A DNA stretch of 64,000 bases from Niebla homalea (lineage: Eukaryota > Ascomycota > Lecanoromycetes > Lecanorales > Ramalinaceae): assembly GCA_019925105.1 (NCBI GenBank), contig JAHGAU010000003.1, positions 868,001-932,000 on the forward strand. The letters run 5' to 3'. Under the pieces are notes generated by a model. That model saw nothing but the letters and a program-made list of their open reading frames with translations. It did no database searches and was not told the DNA's origin. Each line of letters opens with the position of its first letter. The stretch's first letter is position 1. Shown here in pieces: positions 44,999 to 56,276 of this stretch. Made by a program: the position numbers and the translations under genes.

Positions 44999-46529
44999 AT
45001 GCAAGTCTCAGCCATTGCTCTGCTCATCCTTTCCTGCCTCAATCCTTTCTGCCTGGCTCACGACGCCCAGTCTCCAAAGGCATCCCCAGCTGTTGTTGGC
45101 TTCAAGATAAAACGGACGACCCTCAAACAGCCGAAGCCTGTGCATGATCTTCGGAGACGGCAGACTATATCCGTAGCTCTAGGAAACGACGTATGAGAGC
45201 GAGAAGGCTGCCATTTCCCCTCGTGCAAGCTGACATCTCGATCAGCTGGTGTCATACACGACCAATGTTAGCATTGGCACTCCTGAGCAGGCCCTCCAAG
45301 TCCGCATCGACACAGGCAGCAGCGACCTGTGGGTGAGAAACAAATCCTCCCAAACTTGCTCCCTCCGACGCAGCCCCTGTACAGACGTAGGCACGTACGA
45401 TGCCAACTCGTCAAGCACCTATGATTTCATATCGGACGACTTCAATGTCACCTATGTTGACGGCACGAGCGCGTCTGGTGATTATGCCACCGACACTTTC
45501 AATATTGGGGGTAAGAGCTTGAGCGGGCTTCAATTCGGCATCGCCTACGACTCCGCATCCGACTCCGGCATCTTGGGACTTGGCTACGCGGCGAATGAGG
45601 CCCAAGTCAACCACAACGGCAAGGCATCATACCCAAATGTACCACAGGCCATGGTCAATGCGAACTTGATCCGGTCAAATGCCTATTCGTTATGGCTGGA
45701 TGATCTGCAATCCAGCACTGGCTCGATACTCTTTGGCGGGATCGACACTGACAAGTTTACCGGATCTTTACAATCTCTTCCAGTACAGAAGGTGGTGAAC
45801 GAGTATGCAGAATTCCGCATCTCTGTCAGTGCTGTCGGACTGGTCCAAAATGGTCGCACACAGAACTTCAGTACGGATCTTCCAACTACGGCACTTTTGG
45901 ACAGTGGGAGCACCTTGACCTACCTACCCAATAATTTGACAAATGATATTTACTCTGCACTGAACGTGCAATACAGCCAAAGAGAAGACTCCTCATATTG
46001 TCGTTGCAGTCTAGCTCAGCAGGACATCTCCCTCGACCTCAGATTCACGTCACCCACGATTTCGATTCCCATCAGTGAGCTTGTCATCAATCCAAATGTG
46101 GACATAACGGAACAGAGAGTTTCCCACAGCAAACGTGAGCAGTATGGGAACGGTGACTCTCTGTGTGTCTTTGGAATCTTACCTTCTGGTAGCGATTCGG
46201 CCGTCCTTGGCGATACCTTCTTAAGATCTGCGTATGTGGTCTACGATCTCGCCAACAATCGAATCTCCTTGGCGCAGACTAATTTCAATTCGACGAATAG
46301 CGATATTCAGGAGATTGGTACTGGCTCAGATAGCGTACCAGGCGCGTCCGTGGTCTCCAACGTCATAGAGGCACCGGTCTCACAAACAGGGGGGGCAAGG
46401 GTCGCGACTGGAACGTCAATGTCCGGCGACTCTATTTCTCCTGGGTCGGGGATCGCTTCGCTGATGCCAACACCACTACCCCTGGCCGCAATCGTGGGGG
46501 GGATGTTATTTTACCTTTCTGCCCTGTAA
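44999..46529 (+). CDS. Yapsin-like GPI-anchored aspartyl protease
   Basis: Pepsin-family (A1) secreted protease. Exons 44999-45190 and 45246-46529 (55-nt intron) give 491 aa. I chose the ATG at 44999 because it begins a clean signal peptide (SAIALLILSCLNPFCLA, cleaved near residue 20); an ATG 15 codons upstream would bury it. A basic propeptide ends in LRRRQT, a likely Kex2-type site. Catalytic motifs are DTGSSD (D86) and DSGST (D283), with many N-x-S/T sites. A Ser/Thr-rich tail and a C-terminal hydrophobic stretch (PLAAIVGGMLFYLSAL) after a GSG-rich region suggest a GPI signal, so the enzyme probably acts at the cell surface or wall. The exact substrate is unknown. Confidence 0.92.
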
Positions 46530-46797
46530 ACATTGATGGGACTCGGATGCAGAGAATTGTACATACGATACATACTTGTCTTTAGCCAGTGTACATGAAT
46601 GTCCCACAAGCTAGAAAATAATCGGTGTCTGCTATCACATGGAAGGGAAAGTCAATTCAATATTAGAGCAGATTGATTTTATTCAGTCACCTGACTCCAA
46701 CGGCCAACTTTTTTCTTTTGACGCCCAAACCCTTCCGCCATTGCATCATTTTGGCGGGCTTGCAGCACCATCCCTTGCAACGTTGTCCGTATCCTAG

Positions 46798-48082
46798 ATG
46801 GCATCCAAGACCGCCAAGATCCAGAAAACAATAGCAAGACAACAGGAACGGTACGCCGCTCCCCCCCCCTCTCCACCCTCCCCTTTTTTCGGTTGGACAA
46901 CGAGGACACCCGTTCTTTGCTTCCCCCCCCTTCCTCTCTCTCTTTCTCTCTCTCTCTCTCTAACATTCGGGACCACTCAGAATAGCGGCAGGAGACTACT
47001 ATGAGGCTCATCAGCAGCTCCGAACAATCTCCTCTCGCTACGTGAAGGCCCAGGATTGGGACAGCGCAATCGATGTCTTGCATGGTGGAGCGGTAGCACT
47101 GCTAAGGGCGGGGCAAGGAGGCAGTGGAGGGGATCTGGGATGCATGTTGGTGGATATACTGGGCAAGGGTGGGAAACCCGTTGATGGTGCCATCAAGAGT
47201 GCGTCTCCTGTGACAGGTGGTTTCATGGGTGCCCTCTGAGCAGAAGGGAAGCGTCAAAAGTGGAAGCTAATGCGGTACATTCCTTTGGGGCAGACAAGCT
47301 CTTGACGCTGCTACGAGCCTTCCCGTCAGACGAGCCAACAAAGAAGAAATACGTGACGGAAATGATCCAATGGAGTGCCCGGACTGGTGACTATCGTAAT
47401 GGAGACCCGGAGCTGCATCATGCAGCTGGGTCCCTTTACGCCCAAGGTAGGACCAGCCCTCCGTTTTGGTGTGGCGTGTGCAGGGCAGCCAACTAATGCC
47501 AGTCACATCGTTACAGAAGCAGAGCCCTATGATGCAGAGCGTCATCTCACTCTGGGCACCAGAGATTCCCCGGAGATACTTGCCCGGCTCGAGTACGAAT
47601 GGTACCGCCAAGACGAGTCCCACACCGCTGCCCTCTACTGCGCCCGCTGCGTCTTTCCCTATCTCCTGATCAGCAACCTGCGCGCCGCCAACAAGGCATA
47701 CCTCATCTTCACCTCGCGGCTCTCCACTTCGAACAAGGCACTGATGTTGCAGGAGGTCTCCAGTAAGACGGCGGACATGCGCGTCTATCCCTCGCTCCCT
47801 CTCCTCAACTTCCTCGGCCTGCTGTTACTGGCGGTGCAGAGGGGGGGCGCCGATCTGTACAAGCAGCTGGCGAAACACTACGCCCCCTATGTCAAGGAAG
47901 TCGGGAGCTGGGATGACGCGCTGGCGACGATTGGCGAGATGTATTTTGGGATCAAGATCCCAAGACAGGGCAATCCGTTGTTTGATATGATGGGTAGCAT
48001 GATGGGATTCGGGGGCGGCAGCCCGAAACCGAAGTCAAAGAAGGTAGAAGCGCAGATGCCTCCGAGTGAAGGTCTGGACTGA
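46798..48082 (+). CDS. get4: Get4, guided-entry-of-tail-anchored-proteins factor
   Basis: Cytosolic alpha-helical scaffold that with Get5 hands tail-anchored proteins from Sgt2 to Get3. Exons 46798-46850, 46981-47198, 47294-47446 and 47517-48082 encode 329 aa. Family blocks: AAGDYYEAHQQLRTISSRY, QDWDSAIDVLHGGA, RAGQGGSGGDLG, YRNGDPELHHAAGSLYA, LEYEWYRQDE and YCARCVFPYLLISNLRAAN. The first intron (46851-46980) contains a long CT dinucleotide tract before its acceptor. The C-terminus is a flexible G/P/K tail. It ends 48 bp from the facing stop codon of the next gene. Confidence 0.95.
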
Positions 48083-48130
48083 TGTCGGTGCTTGCGTTCT
48101 ACCAAATGGTCCAATACATGAAGTCATCAC

Positions 48131-48684
48131 TCATACGTCCCGGGATGCTTGCTCGGCCTCGAAGACCCAATTATCGTCTTCCAATGAAGCGACCTGCCGT
48201 TTAAGATTCTCGTGAACGGCCGACATCAATTCTATGGCAGCAGTGTATGGTCAGTAAAGTGCAGCGACATGGTAGATGGTCCCACTCTCGCCACTCACCA
48301 GCCGGATCGCCCGTATGTAGGCTGCGATCCTTGTAAAGTTCCAGCATCTTATTCTCGAGATCTTGTGATTTGTCAACATGCAGTCGAGACGGTCTGTTCG
48401 GCAAGGCCAAACCCACGGCCTCGCTCATTCCCCATCTCTTCCTCCTGTGCTCCACCATCGTCCTCTAACGGTGGCAGTTTAGGCACAAGTACTTGGTAAT
48501 TGCCATTGCCATCCTTGGCAACGATGTCATTGCTCGCATCCTTTCCAATGTCGTTTGAGTCTTTGGCCACGGCGGAAGAGGATGTACCGGTAGGCCGCCT
48601 ACTAAGATGATGATGAAAGAGATTTCGACGAACGCTAGATGAGCTCGTGGTAAGGGCTCGGTTGGGGATCTGTTTCGATGTCAT
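48131..48684 (-). CDS. Small conserved-looking protein, function unknown
   Basis: Exons 48417-48684, 48299-48361 and 48131-48231 give 143 aa; intron lengths are 55 and 67 nt, both GT-AG. I do not recognise a named family. The N-terminus is Ser/Arg-rich with RRNLFHHHLSRRP; the middle is acidic around LVPKLPPLEDD; the C-terminal third is predicted helical and ends in AVHENLKRQVASLEDDNWVFEAE, which looks like a conserved heptad-type helix with a tryptophan cap. No signal peptide or membrane segment. The splice junctions were chosen by frame and signals; the first one (GTGGGT donor, CAAG acceptor) is less certain. Confidence 0.65.
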
Positions 48685-49274
48685 GGTCGGTAGCGGTGAA
48701 GCAGCAGGAATGTTGAAATGTTGAGATGTTATCGGTGTTGGGTTTATTTGCTACCCCAGAAAGAGCCTCTGACGTAGCTAGGCTTTGTTAGGCGCCCAAG
48801 TACCGGATTGTTGTTTTTCGTTCACAGCGATACATGGGTCTATGGCATCGAGGCTGATGTCTTCCTGGCTCTCTGCATGAGAATGTACATTGACATTCTA
48901 TTGATTAGAGTTTACAGCTTGAATGAAAAGAGGAATTCTTCTCAGAGACCGCCCACGGATGACACACGGCCATCGGGTTCAATTGCTATCGGTACATGGA
49001 GGCCCCTCGGCCGCAATGTTTATGGTGACGAATGTGGGAAGAGCAGCGGAGCAATTGGAATTTTGATCTGCAGGACTGGGAACGCTACATTTTATATATA
49101 CAACACACGCGCGACTGCCAAATTGCCGCCGTTAGTGAGACACTCATACTAAACATCAAGAGATATCAAATTTCCAAGGGAAAATACCTTTTGGGATCTT
49201 TCTTCGGATCTTTGCCTACACCCTAAGTCAATGTGAGCATACATTGCAACCTCAGCTCATGTTGTCCCCCAAGC
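48685..49274. promoter_or_regulatory. Divergent intergenic region small protein / rai1
   Basis: 590 bp between diverging start codons. No further gene recognised. Confidence 0.45.
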
Positions 49275-50979
49275 ATGTACCAATTTCCTATTCAACCACT
49301 GCAACAATTTGCGAGGGAGCGAGGGCTTGGTGCTGCGATTCGGAGGCCAAAGGTGCATCTCTTCTCTTGCCTTGGATTCCGAGCTCGTCTCTGATACCTA
49401 GTGCAGGAAGTGGCTTTCTTCTCATATGATGACGAGCACCATTTTCATCAAGATGATCGTTCATTACGATACTACTATCCCCCCACGATCGGAGCCCATC
49501 TTTCACAAGGTTTCGAGACGTTTCAGCAGGCAGATGACACCAAGGACGAGCATCTGGTAAGTCTCCTCAGGACAATCGTGCATCTCGAAAAGACAACGGG
49601 TGCCCGATGCTCCGCCGACATTGTCACTTGGAGAGGCATGATGACAAAGGTTATGCTCTCTCCCTCCTCACTTTAGATTGTGACTAAAGCGTGCCAAAGA
49701 TCATGGCATCACCATACGAAGCAACAAACAGGTAGACTCTCCAGTTGAAGGCTAAGCACTGCATTGACCGTCGGCAGCTTTGAGATGAATGCCACAAAAT
49801 TCCAAGTGCGCGATAACCATGTGATTAAGGCGGGCTTGCAGGAAAAGCTGACTTGCTGCTTGCTTGAAGGATAGCATGTCGGTTGCACGGATACCGCTCC
49901 TTACTTCCAAGCTTTGCTGACCCGACAAGCTTTATTGAGGAGAATAATGAGCATAAGATCGAGTCACGTAAGGCCCAGAAGTCGCAGCCATCTCGGGCAG
50001 GCGCGCCTTCGCAAGACATGATGAGCTATTGGGGTGCGTAGGCATTCTGACTGATGATCTGACAATCCTCACCGGTGCAGGCTATAAATTTGAGACTCTG
50101 TCACTGCTTCCAACACCCTGGCACTCCACCAGTCGGGAACAGATCGAGGGTCGAGAGGAAATGGTAGTGAATAACCATGCGCAATATTGCTCCATGGTAA
50201 AGACTGGGATCGGTAAAAGCAAGCTCGTGATCGCAGGAGAAGTGGACGCCTGTATGCTGAATGATGACACCTGACCCAGGAATCCTGTTAACATGTCCCA
50301 GTATGGGATTGCAGACCCGCCAACAAAGACTCACCCATTAATTGGGTCGAACTCAAGACATCAGCCGATATCAGATCGGCTCAAGACGATCACAGGTTTC
50401 AACGTAAATTATTGAAGTTCTGGCTTCAGTCTTTCCTGCTTGGTAAGTGAACATGGTCCTTGCTTTGACCATCCTGACCAGGGTCGCCGGGTGTTTGCAC
50501 TGGTCTGAGTAGAATCCTAAGCCAAATACCTGTGCTCATCAGTAGGGGTTGGCCGCGTTCCAAAAGATTGCATCTGCTCCAGGGCGAGACTGACCACGCA
50601 TCCTACTTAGGGGTACCCAAAATTGTCGTTGGATTCCGTAGCCCAAGCGGCATTCTCTTACGCCTGGAAGAATTCCAAACGCAAGACATCCCCGGCCTGG
50701 TGAAACGTATGTCAGGCGCTTGGGATGGAAATCTATGTATAAACTTCACGGCTGCCTTTCTGGATTGTATAAGAATACTTGCAATGAGATTGACTGAAGA
50801 TTGACTAAAACCTCGTCCCAGGGTTGAAAACGACGGTGACAACAAACGGAGTATGGCGTATCAGGCGTGCAGAAAAAGCATCTGTGATAGAAGTCTTCAA
50901 AATAGAAGCATCAAATCACGGGAGTATCCTGTCTGACGAATTCTTGAAGTGGAGGACAAGCACGTTAGCGGATGCATAA
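49275..50979 (+). CDS. rai1: Rai1/DXO-family decapping nuclease
   Basis: Nuclear partner of the 5'-3' exonuclease Rat1; removes aberrant caps and pyrophosphate from RNA. Ten exons: 49275-49352, 49407-49649, 49700-49731, 49778-49805, 49870-49877, 49930-50033, 50081-50251, 50302-50442, 50611-50766 and 50822-50979, 372 aa. Conserved blocks: EVAFFSYDDEH, LRYYYPP, DIVTWRGMMTK, SFEMNATKFQ, FIEENNEHK, YKFETLSLLP, EGREEMVVNNHAQYC, AGEVDALWDC, INWVELKTSADI, KLLKFWLQSFLLGVPKIVVGFR and WDGNLCINF. The acidic metal-binding residues are in AGEVDA and INWVELKT. Exon 5 is an 8-nt microexon (GATAGCAT) that yields FQ-DSI-FIEEN; without it no canonical splice keeps the frame. Confidence 0.93.
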
Positions 50980-51099
50980 GTGTGTGGCGGCGGAAGCGGA
51001 TTATGGGAACGTAAGGACTCAAGACCAAAGCAGAGGAGAAACGCTCTCAGCCCATGACGGGGCGTTTACAATCTTTCTGAGGCCTCAGCCCTCTGGTAC

Positions 51100-52625
51100 T
51101 CACTCAGCCTTTGGATACAGAGCGCGCCAATCGATCTTCGGGCGCACAGCAGCCTGGTGAGCTTTGCTCTTTAGGTGTTGTGCCCACTCTACGTCAGACA
51201 TTAGAGTCTTGTGACACACATCGCAGTGGCGTGCCCTTCTCTCGGGCTTTGCTTGTAGTGCGAGCATCTCGCTTGCCAAAGCTGAGAGCGATGCAGGATG
51301 TGGCAAGTCATGTGCCTTCAAGAAGTCCCCTGTTATCTCATGAGCTACTTGTTCTATGCCTGATGACCAGCGTTGAGTGTCGGAAGCATCTAGTAGAAAA
51401 AGATTTTGCTCCAGACCTGCAGCCCTCATAGCAGCAAGGAGCTTGGATCGGGCCCAGTTCGTTTGTCGTTTTGCGTATTGCTTTGTAGCTATTTTGATTC
51501 GAAGAACCGCCTCGTCCCTTACTGACGGTGACGGTGATTGATCCCTTAAGAAGGGGAGCAAATCTTTGTAGCCAATGGCGATACAGATACCCCGGCTCTG
51601 GTCGATAGCAATACCTTGCTGCTCGTATCCCTTGATACAATCGTATAGTGATTGAGCTTCATCAAGTAATCCGAGCGACAGCATATCATCAATACGTTGA
51701 TCGAGCCGTGGATTGAGTATTCCAGATCTCGCGTGTGTCCACAAGACTAGGACATCTTGGCTTCGATGCATGGACAGCTTCGAATTTACTCGAGGTCCGT
51801 CATGCTCAAGATCCTTTGAGGATTGCCTTGAGTATATGGCAGAGGCAGGTACTCCAGCCCGCAGACAAATCTCGAGGCTGCGCTGGATCTTCCTGCGGTC
51901 GTTGGGATGCCATCGTTGAGCCATTGAAGGGTCCAATTTCCGAAGCTCTTGCAGCATTTCTTCCGTGGAAGTGTTGGATTTTGGCCATCCATCAGGTTGA
52001 CTTTCCGAGGTAGAGTCTGTGCAAAGCTGATCCTCTACCAAGGAATGGGGTAAAAGAAGGGACTGAATATAGTAATGTGTACCACCTACAAGGATGGGGA
52101 GCTTGCCTCTTGCTCTGATGTCTGCCACCACAGTCATCGCCTTGTTATGGAACTGCCGTACAGTCCAGGGCGGCTCGTGTAAGGAGATACATCCAAGCAA
52201 ATGATGTGGTATGCTTTTGCGCTCGGAAAGTGGAATTTGGTTGGTAGTAATGGGCAGATCTTCATAGAGCTGCAAGGCATCGCCATTGATGATTTCCCCA
52301 TTGTATCTCTGTGCCAGCGAAACGGCAAGCTGGAAGAGTCATCAGTCAGTGCTTAGCGAGTGTCTCATCCGAAATTTACCTGGGACTTCCCGGTGCCTGT
52401 TGCACCAACGATAGCAATCAGCGGACGTTGCCTTCCAAGTCCGATTGACATTTGACCTCGTTGTCCAGATGAGCGCGGAAGCCTCGAGTCAAATGTTGGC
52501 AGGCTCATCAGATCAATCGAAGTAATGCTCCACGCAGATCTGCCGGGTAAAGGACGGGAGAATTTTTGATATGATATTTCGCATCGAGGCATCCTCTGAC
52601 CTCCTTGTTTACAGGAGGCAAGCAT
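51100..52625 (-). CDS. mod5: tRNA dimethylallyltransferase (Mod5/MiaA family)
   Basis: Transfers an isopentenyl group from DMAPP to A37 of tRNAs (i6A37). Exons 52380-52625 and 51100-52329 (50-nt intron) give up to 491 aa. P-loop GATGTGKS (74-81), then spliced QLAVSLAQRYNGEIINGDALQLYEDLPITTNQ; PILVGGTHYY, DPSMAQRWHPNDRRKIQRSLEI and KQYAKRQTNWAR are family blocks. The C-terminus has a single C2H2-type finger (C451, C454, H467, H473; C-x2-C-x12-H-x5-H), as in eukaryotic Mod5. Four in-frame ATGs precede the P-loop (52625, 52592, 52508, 52451); longer forms begin with a basic, Ser-rich leader that could target mitochondria and the shorter ones would be cytosolic or nuclear, as known for yeast Mod5. 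Confidence 0.94.
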
Positions 52626-52645
52626 GTGAGATCTCCGACATCTAA
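52626..52645. promoter_or_regulatory. 20-nt gap between divergent mod5 and mto1 start codons
   Basis: If both most upstream ATGs are used, only 20 bp separate the two coding regions, so promoters must lie inside coding sequence or transcripts must start at later ATGs. The ATGs are read directly; usage is inferred. Confidence 0.5.
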
Positions 52646-54736
52646 ATGCTTGTGTTACACAGGTATTCAGTATTGACACAGCTTCGCCATGCTCTGAAGC
52701 CAAGGTGCAATATATATACCCGTGCCCAACGTGGCCTTGCCACGGTAAACCAGAGCACTAGGTGTGTCTCCCGCAGAGCCTTTTTAGGATGACTCTTTAC
52801 TTAGACCTACAGGATCTACGATGTCATCGTCATCGGCGGTGGCCATGCGGGCACTGAAGCCTCTGCGGCTTCCGCCCGCTCGGGAGCCCAGACTGCTCTA
52901 ATCACCCCGAGCTATTCGAACATCGGGGTTTGTTCCTGCAATCCTTCCTTTGGCGGCATCGGCAAGGGCACCATGATTCGAGAAGTCGATGCTCTTGATG
53001 GCTTGTGTGGACGCATCATCGATAAGGCTGGCGTCATGTTCCGGGTCCTGAACCGTAAGAAGGGCCCTGCAGTATGGGGACCCAGGGCGCAAATTGACCG
53101 GGAAATCTACAAGCGCGAAATGAGGGAGGAAATCCTGTCTACACCACGCCTTGCTGTTGTCGAGGGCAAGGTTGCTGACATCATTCTTGGAGCCAACCCG
53201 GCCAGAGCTGGTCAGAAAGTCACGGGAGTCAAGCTCGAAACGGGTGAAGCTCTGCACTGTGAGAAAGTCGTCATTACGACTGGTACGTTTCTGGGTGGCG
53301 AGATACATATTGGCCTCGATGTGTTCCCCAGTGGTCGAATTGGAGAAGCAGCCACTTTTGGATTGAGTAGATCTCTCAAAGAGGCCGGCTTCACTCTTGG
53401 TAGACTCAAGACCGGGACACCGCCCAGACTCGACAAGAAGTCCATTGCTTTCTCAAAATTGGATATACAGGAAGGCGAAAATCCGCCAATGCCGTTTTCC
53501 TACCTAAATGACGCCGTGACAGCGCAGATCCAATTGCCATGTTATGGAACAGACACCAATCCCTCTAGTCACGAAATCATAAGGGCCAATTTGCATAAGA
53601 GTATACATATTCGGGAGACGGTCAAGGGCCCACGATATTGTCCATCTCTTGAATCCAAGGTGATCCGTTTTGGGCATAAAGACAGCCATAAAATCTGGCT
53701 GGAGCCCGAAGGTTTTGACACAGACGTCATCTATCCAAATGGCATCTCAATGACCGTACCCGCAGAAGCCCAAGACGCCATGCTCCGCACCATCAAAGGC
53801 CTTGAGGACGTCAAAATGTTACAACCTGGCTACGGCGTTGAGTATGATTATATTGACCCACGGAACCTGCGTTCGACCCTGGAAACGAAACTCATCGAGG
53901 GCTTATACTTGGCGGGCCAGATTAACGGAACAACTGGATACGAAGAGGCCGCTGGTCAAGGCATCGTAGCAGGTATCAACGCAGGGCTCGCTGCACAAGC
54001 CAAGGGTGAAATGGTTCTTGGCCGAGGTGATGGCTACATTGGCATTATGATTGATGATCTGATCACCAAAGGTGTGAGCGAGCCGTACCGTATGTTCACA
54101 TCGCGCAGCGAATACCGCTTGAGCTCTCGAGCGGATAATGCCGACTTACGGTTGACACGCAAAGGCAGAGGATGCGGGATTGTCGGGGACAGCAGGTGGG
54201 ATCGTTTCACACACATGACGTTCCAATTGGATGAGGTCAGGACGTTGCTCCAAAGTGCAAAGTTGAGCTCTGCGGCATGGATCTCGAAAGGGATCAGGAT
54301 CCATTGTGATTCGACGACCAAATCAGCGTATGACTTGTTGCAGCATGCTGGGGTCACGATGGATTCGCTTATGGCTCATGTGCCCCATTTAGCATGGTAT
54401 TCTCCCCTGGTGCGTGGTCGGACTGAGATTGAGAGCGTATACGCGCCTTACGTTGAGAAGCAAAAGGCCTCGATCAGCACTCTCGCACGTGATGGGCAGT
54501 TGAAGCTACCGGTAGATCTGGACTATGGCCAGATTGTTGGCCTGAGTGTGGATGAGCGGCAGGCACTTGAGCTTGCCCGTCCGGAGAGCATTGGAATGGC
54601 TAGACGAGTCGAAGGCGTCACCCCAGCTGGAGCGCTGAGACTTTTGGCTTTTGTGCGGGGGTCGAGAAAGGACGACAAGCGGCAGTCGGGTTTCGCACAG
54701 GCGCATAGTCGAGAGAAGCAATTTGCCGGATTGTGA
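52646..54736 (+). CDS. mto1: Mto1/MnmG, mitochondrial tRNA wobble-uridine modification protein
   Basis: FAD protein that, with the GTPase Mss1/MnmE, installs the carboxymethylaminomethyl group on U34 of mitochondrial tRNAs. Exons 52646-52744 and 52805-54736 (60-nt intron) give 676 aa, yeast-like length. The first exon encodes a basic, hydroxylated presequence ([18 protein letters not shown]...RGLAT) suited to mitochondrial import. The FAD Rossmann motif [11 protein letters not shown] follows, then [94 protein letters not shown] and [18 protein letters not shown], all MnmG signatures. The start codon faces that of mod5. Confidence 0.96.
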
Positions 54737-56276
54737 GTCGGGATGGAGCGTATGAGCATCCACGAACAGACCGTACTCTGAGAACGGAGGATGGGAAGCA
54801 AGCTGCTATTACCTGGATATTTAGCCCGGTGAATGGTGAAGCAGCTGGCCAAGCCGCCGAAGCAAACACCCGACCACCTGGTGAAATATTTTGGCTTGTC
54901 AAAAGCCAGGCGAGCGGACGCATGCCTGAATCTGCGCCAATAAAAGACATCAAGATCCTGAATGCTTGAAGGGTGGAACGTATGGACTTTGCAAGTTCAT
55001 GGATGGGTAGGTCGATGCTGCACTACGTCCGTCCGCCACTCAGGATCCCATGGCCATTTTCAGACGCGCGAATGAACAGCTCCAAGTCGCAGCCGACAGT
55101 ATGATTTCAATGGAGGTCAGGGAGGAACTCGAAGTTATCAACAATGCAATAACGATTAATCCTGCAATCCACATGATTAAAGAGTGCTGTAACTTATTCC
55201 GGCAAGTGGCTGGAGGCAGCTGCTAAAAGCCCAAAGAAGCTATCATTTGCAGACCGACCGAACACCGTTCTGCCCGATATGCAGATGCGCAGATTAGGTA
55301 CGATAAGTCGATAACGTCTTGTTGGACATGTGACTCGTGAGATCGGTCGACTGGACCGGAAAGACTAGAGGACTGGGGTACTTCTGATCTAATGCACCCC
55401 GCAGCGGCTAAAATTTTGACATGATGTTTTAAGTATATTTGAAGCGAACGGCTACTTACTAGTCCACTGTCCACTACCTCTTAACCCTTATTCGTAATAT
55501 CATGCTGTACTTGGTGCGGTGACAACGTACCCATGTGCGATAAAAGGCGTATTTGATTGAGCGCTACACCTCTTTGGCAATACAAAGCTTCCCCAGTCCG
55601 CCTGGTGTAGTAGCGCCCCTCTCAGAGGGCTGAATAAACGCAACTGCCCACAAAAAATTGATCGCTACTTTTCAAATCTTATGTAACATGCCACCAATGC
55701 TACCAAGACTGTGCGGCTCATTAATAACAAGAACTGGTGCACCCACCAACGACAGCCGTTTGGAGTGTGGACACCTCACACCTGCCTTCGTAACTTAATA
55801 CTACTGGTCGATGGTACATAACTCGATCATACGTAACAACGCTGAAGTTGTATGCTCATGGATTGGCTTCCGGACGCGTCTCGACCCGTTTGCTCAAATC
55901 ACCTCTACTGTTGCTCGAGCCCCGAGGACATAGAGCAAAGGTTGTTGTGTAATTCACAATCCAGGACCGGTGTTGATCCAGACTTTAGAGCTCAAGTGTT
56001 GAGGCCCTTTGCCATCTCGCATTTCATTTCGCGCGAGAAGATTCATTTCCATTTTCACCACCACCCATGCACAAGGGTTTCACTCTTCAACACCTCACTT
56101 GATGATATTCTCCTACTCTCTTCTTTAACTTTCTGATTCACTTTCACACCTGACATCCCTGCCTTGACCCGAGCCACTCTTTTATTCTACTATCTCTGGC
56201 CTACCTCATCTACACTGCACCAAGTGCTAGAGTATTTCCCCAGCTACGCTTTGACTCCACTTTTGCCAATCTCGTC
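54737..56276. other. Intergenic region mto1 / proline-rich protein
   Basis: 1540 bp. A 78-codon frame directly after mto1 (54733-54969) has no family resemblance and lacks splice support as an mto1 exon. The last 250 bp are CT-rich, leader-like. No tRNA, rRNA or transposon seen. Confidence 0.45.

Noticed and set aside
49778..50033. rai1 as a frameshifted pseudogene
   Set aside because: The apparent frame break between exon 4 and FIEENN disappears when the 8-nt microexon with AG and GT flanks is used, and all downstream exons stay in frame to a normal stop.
54733..54969. 78-codon frame after mto1 as an additional exon
   Set aside because: mto1 already ends at the expected length; the frame has no MnmG similarity and no clear donor/acceptor pair.
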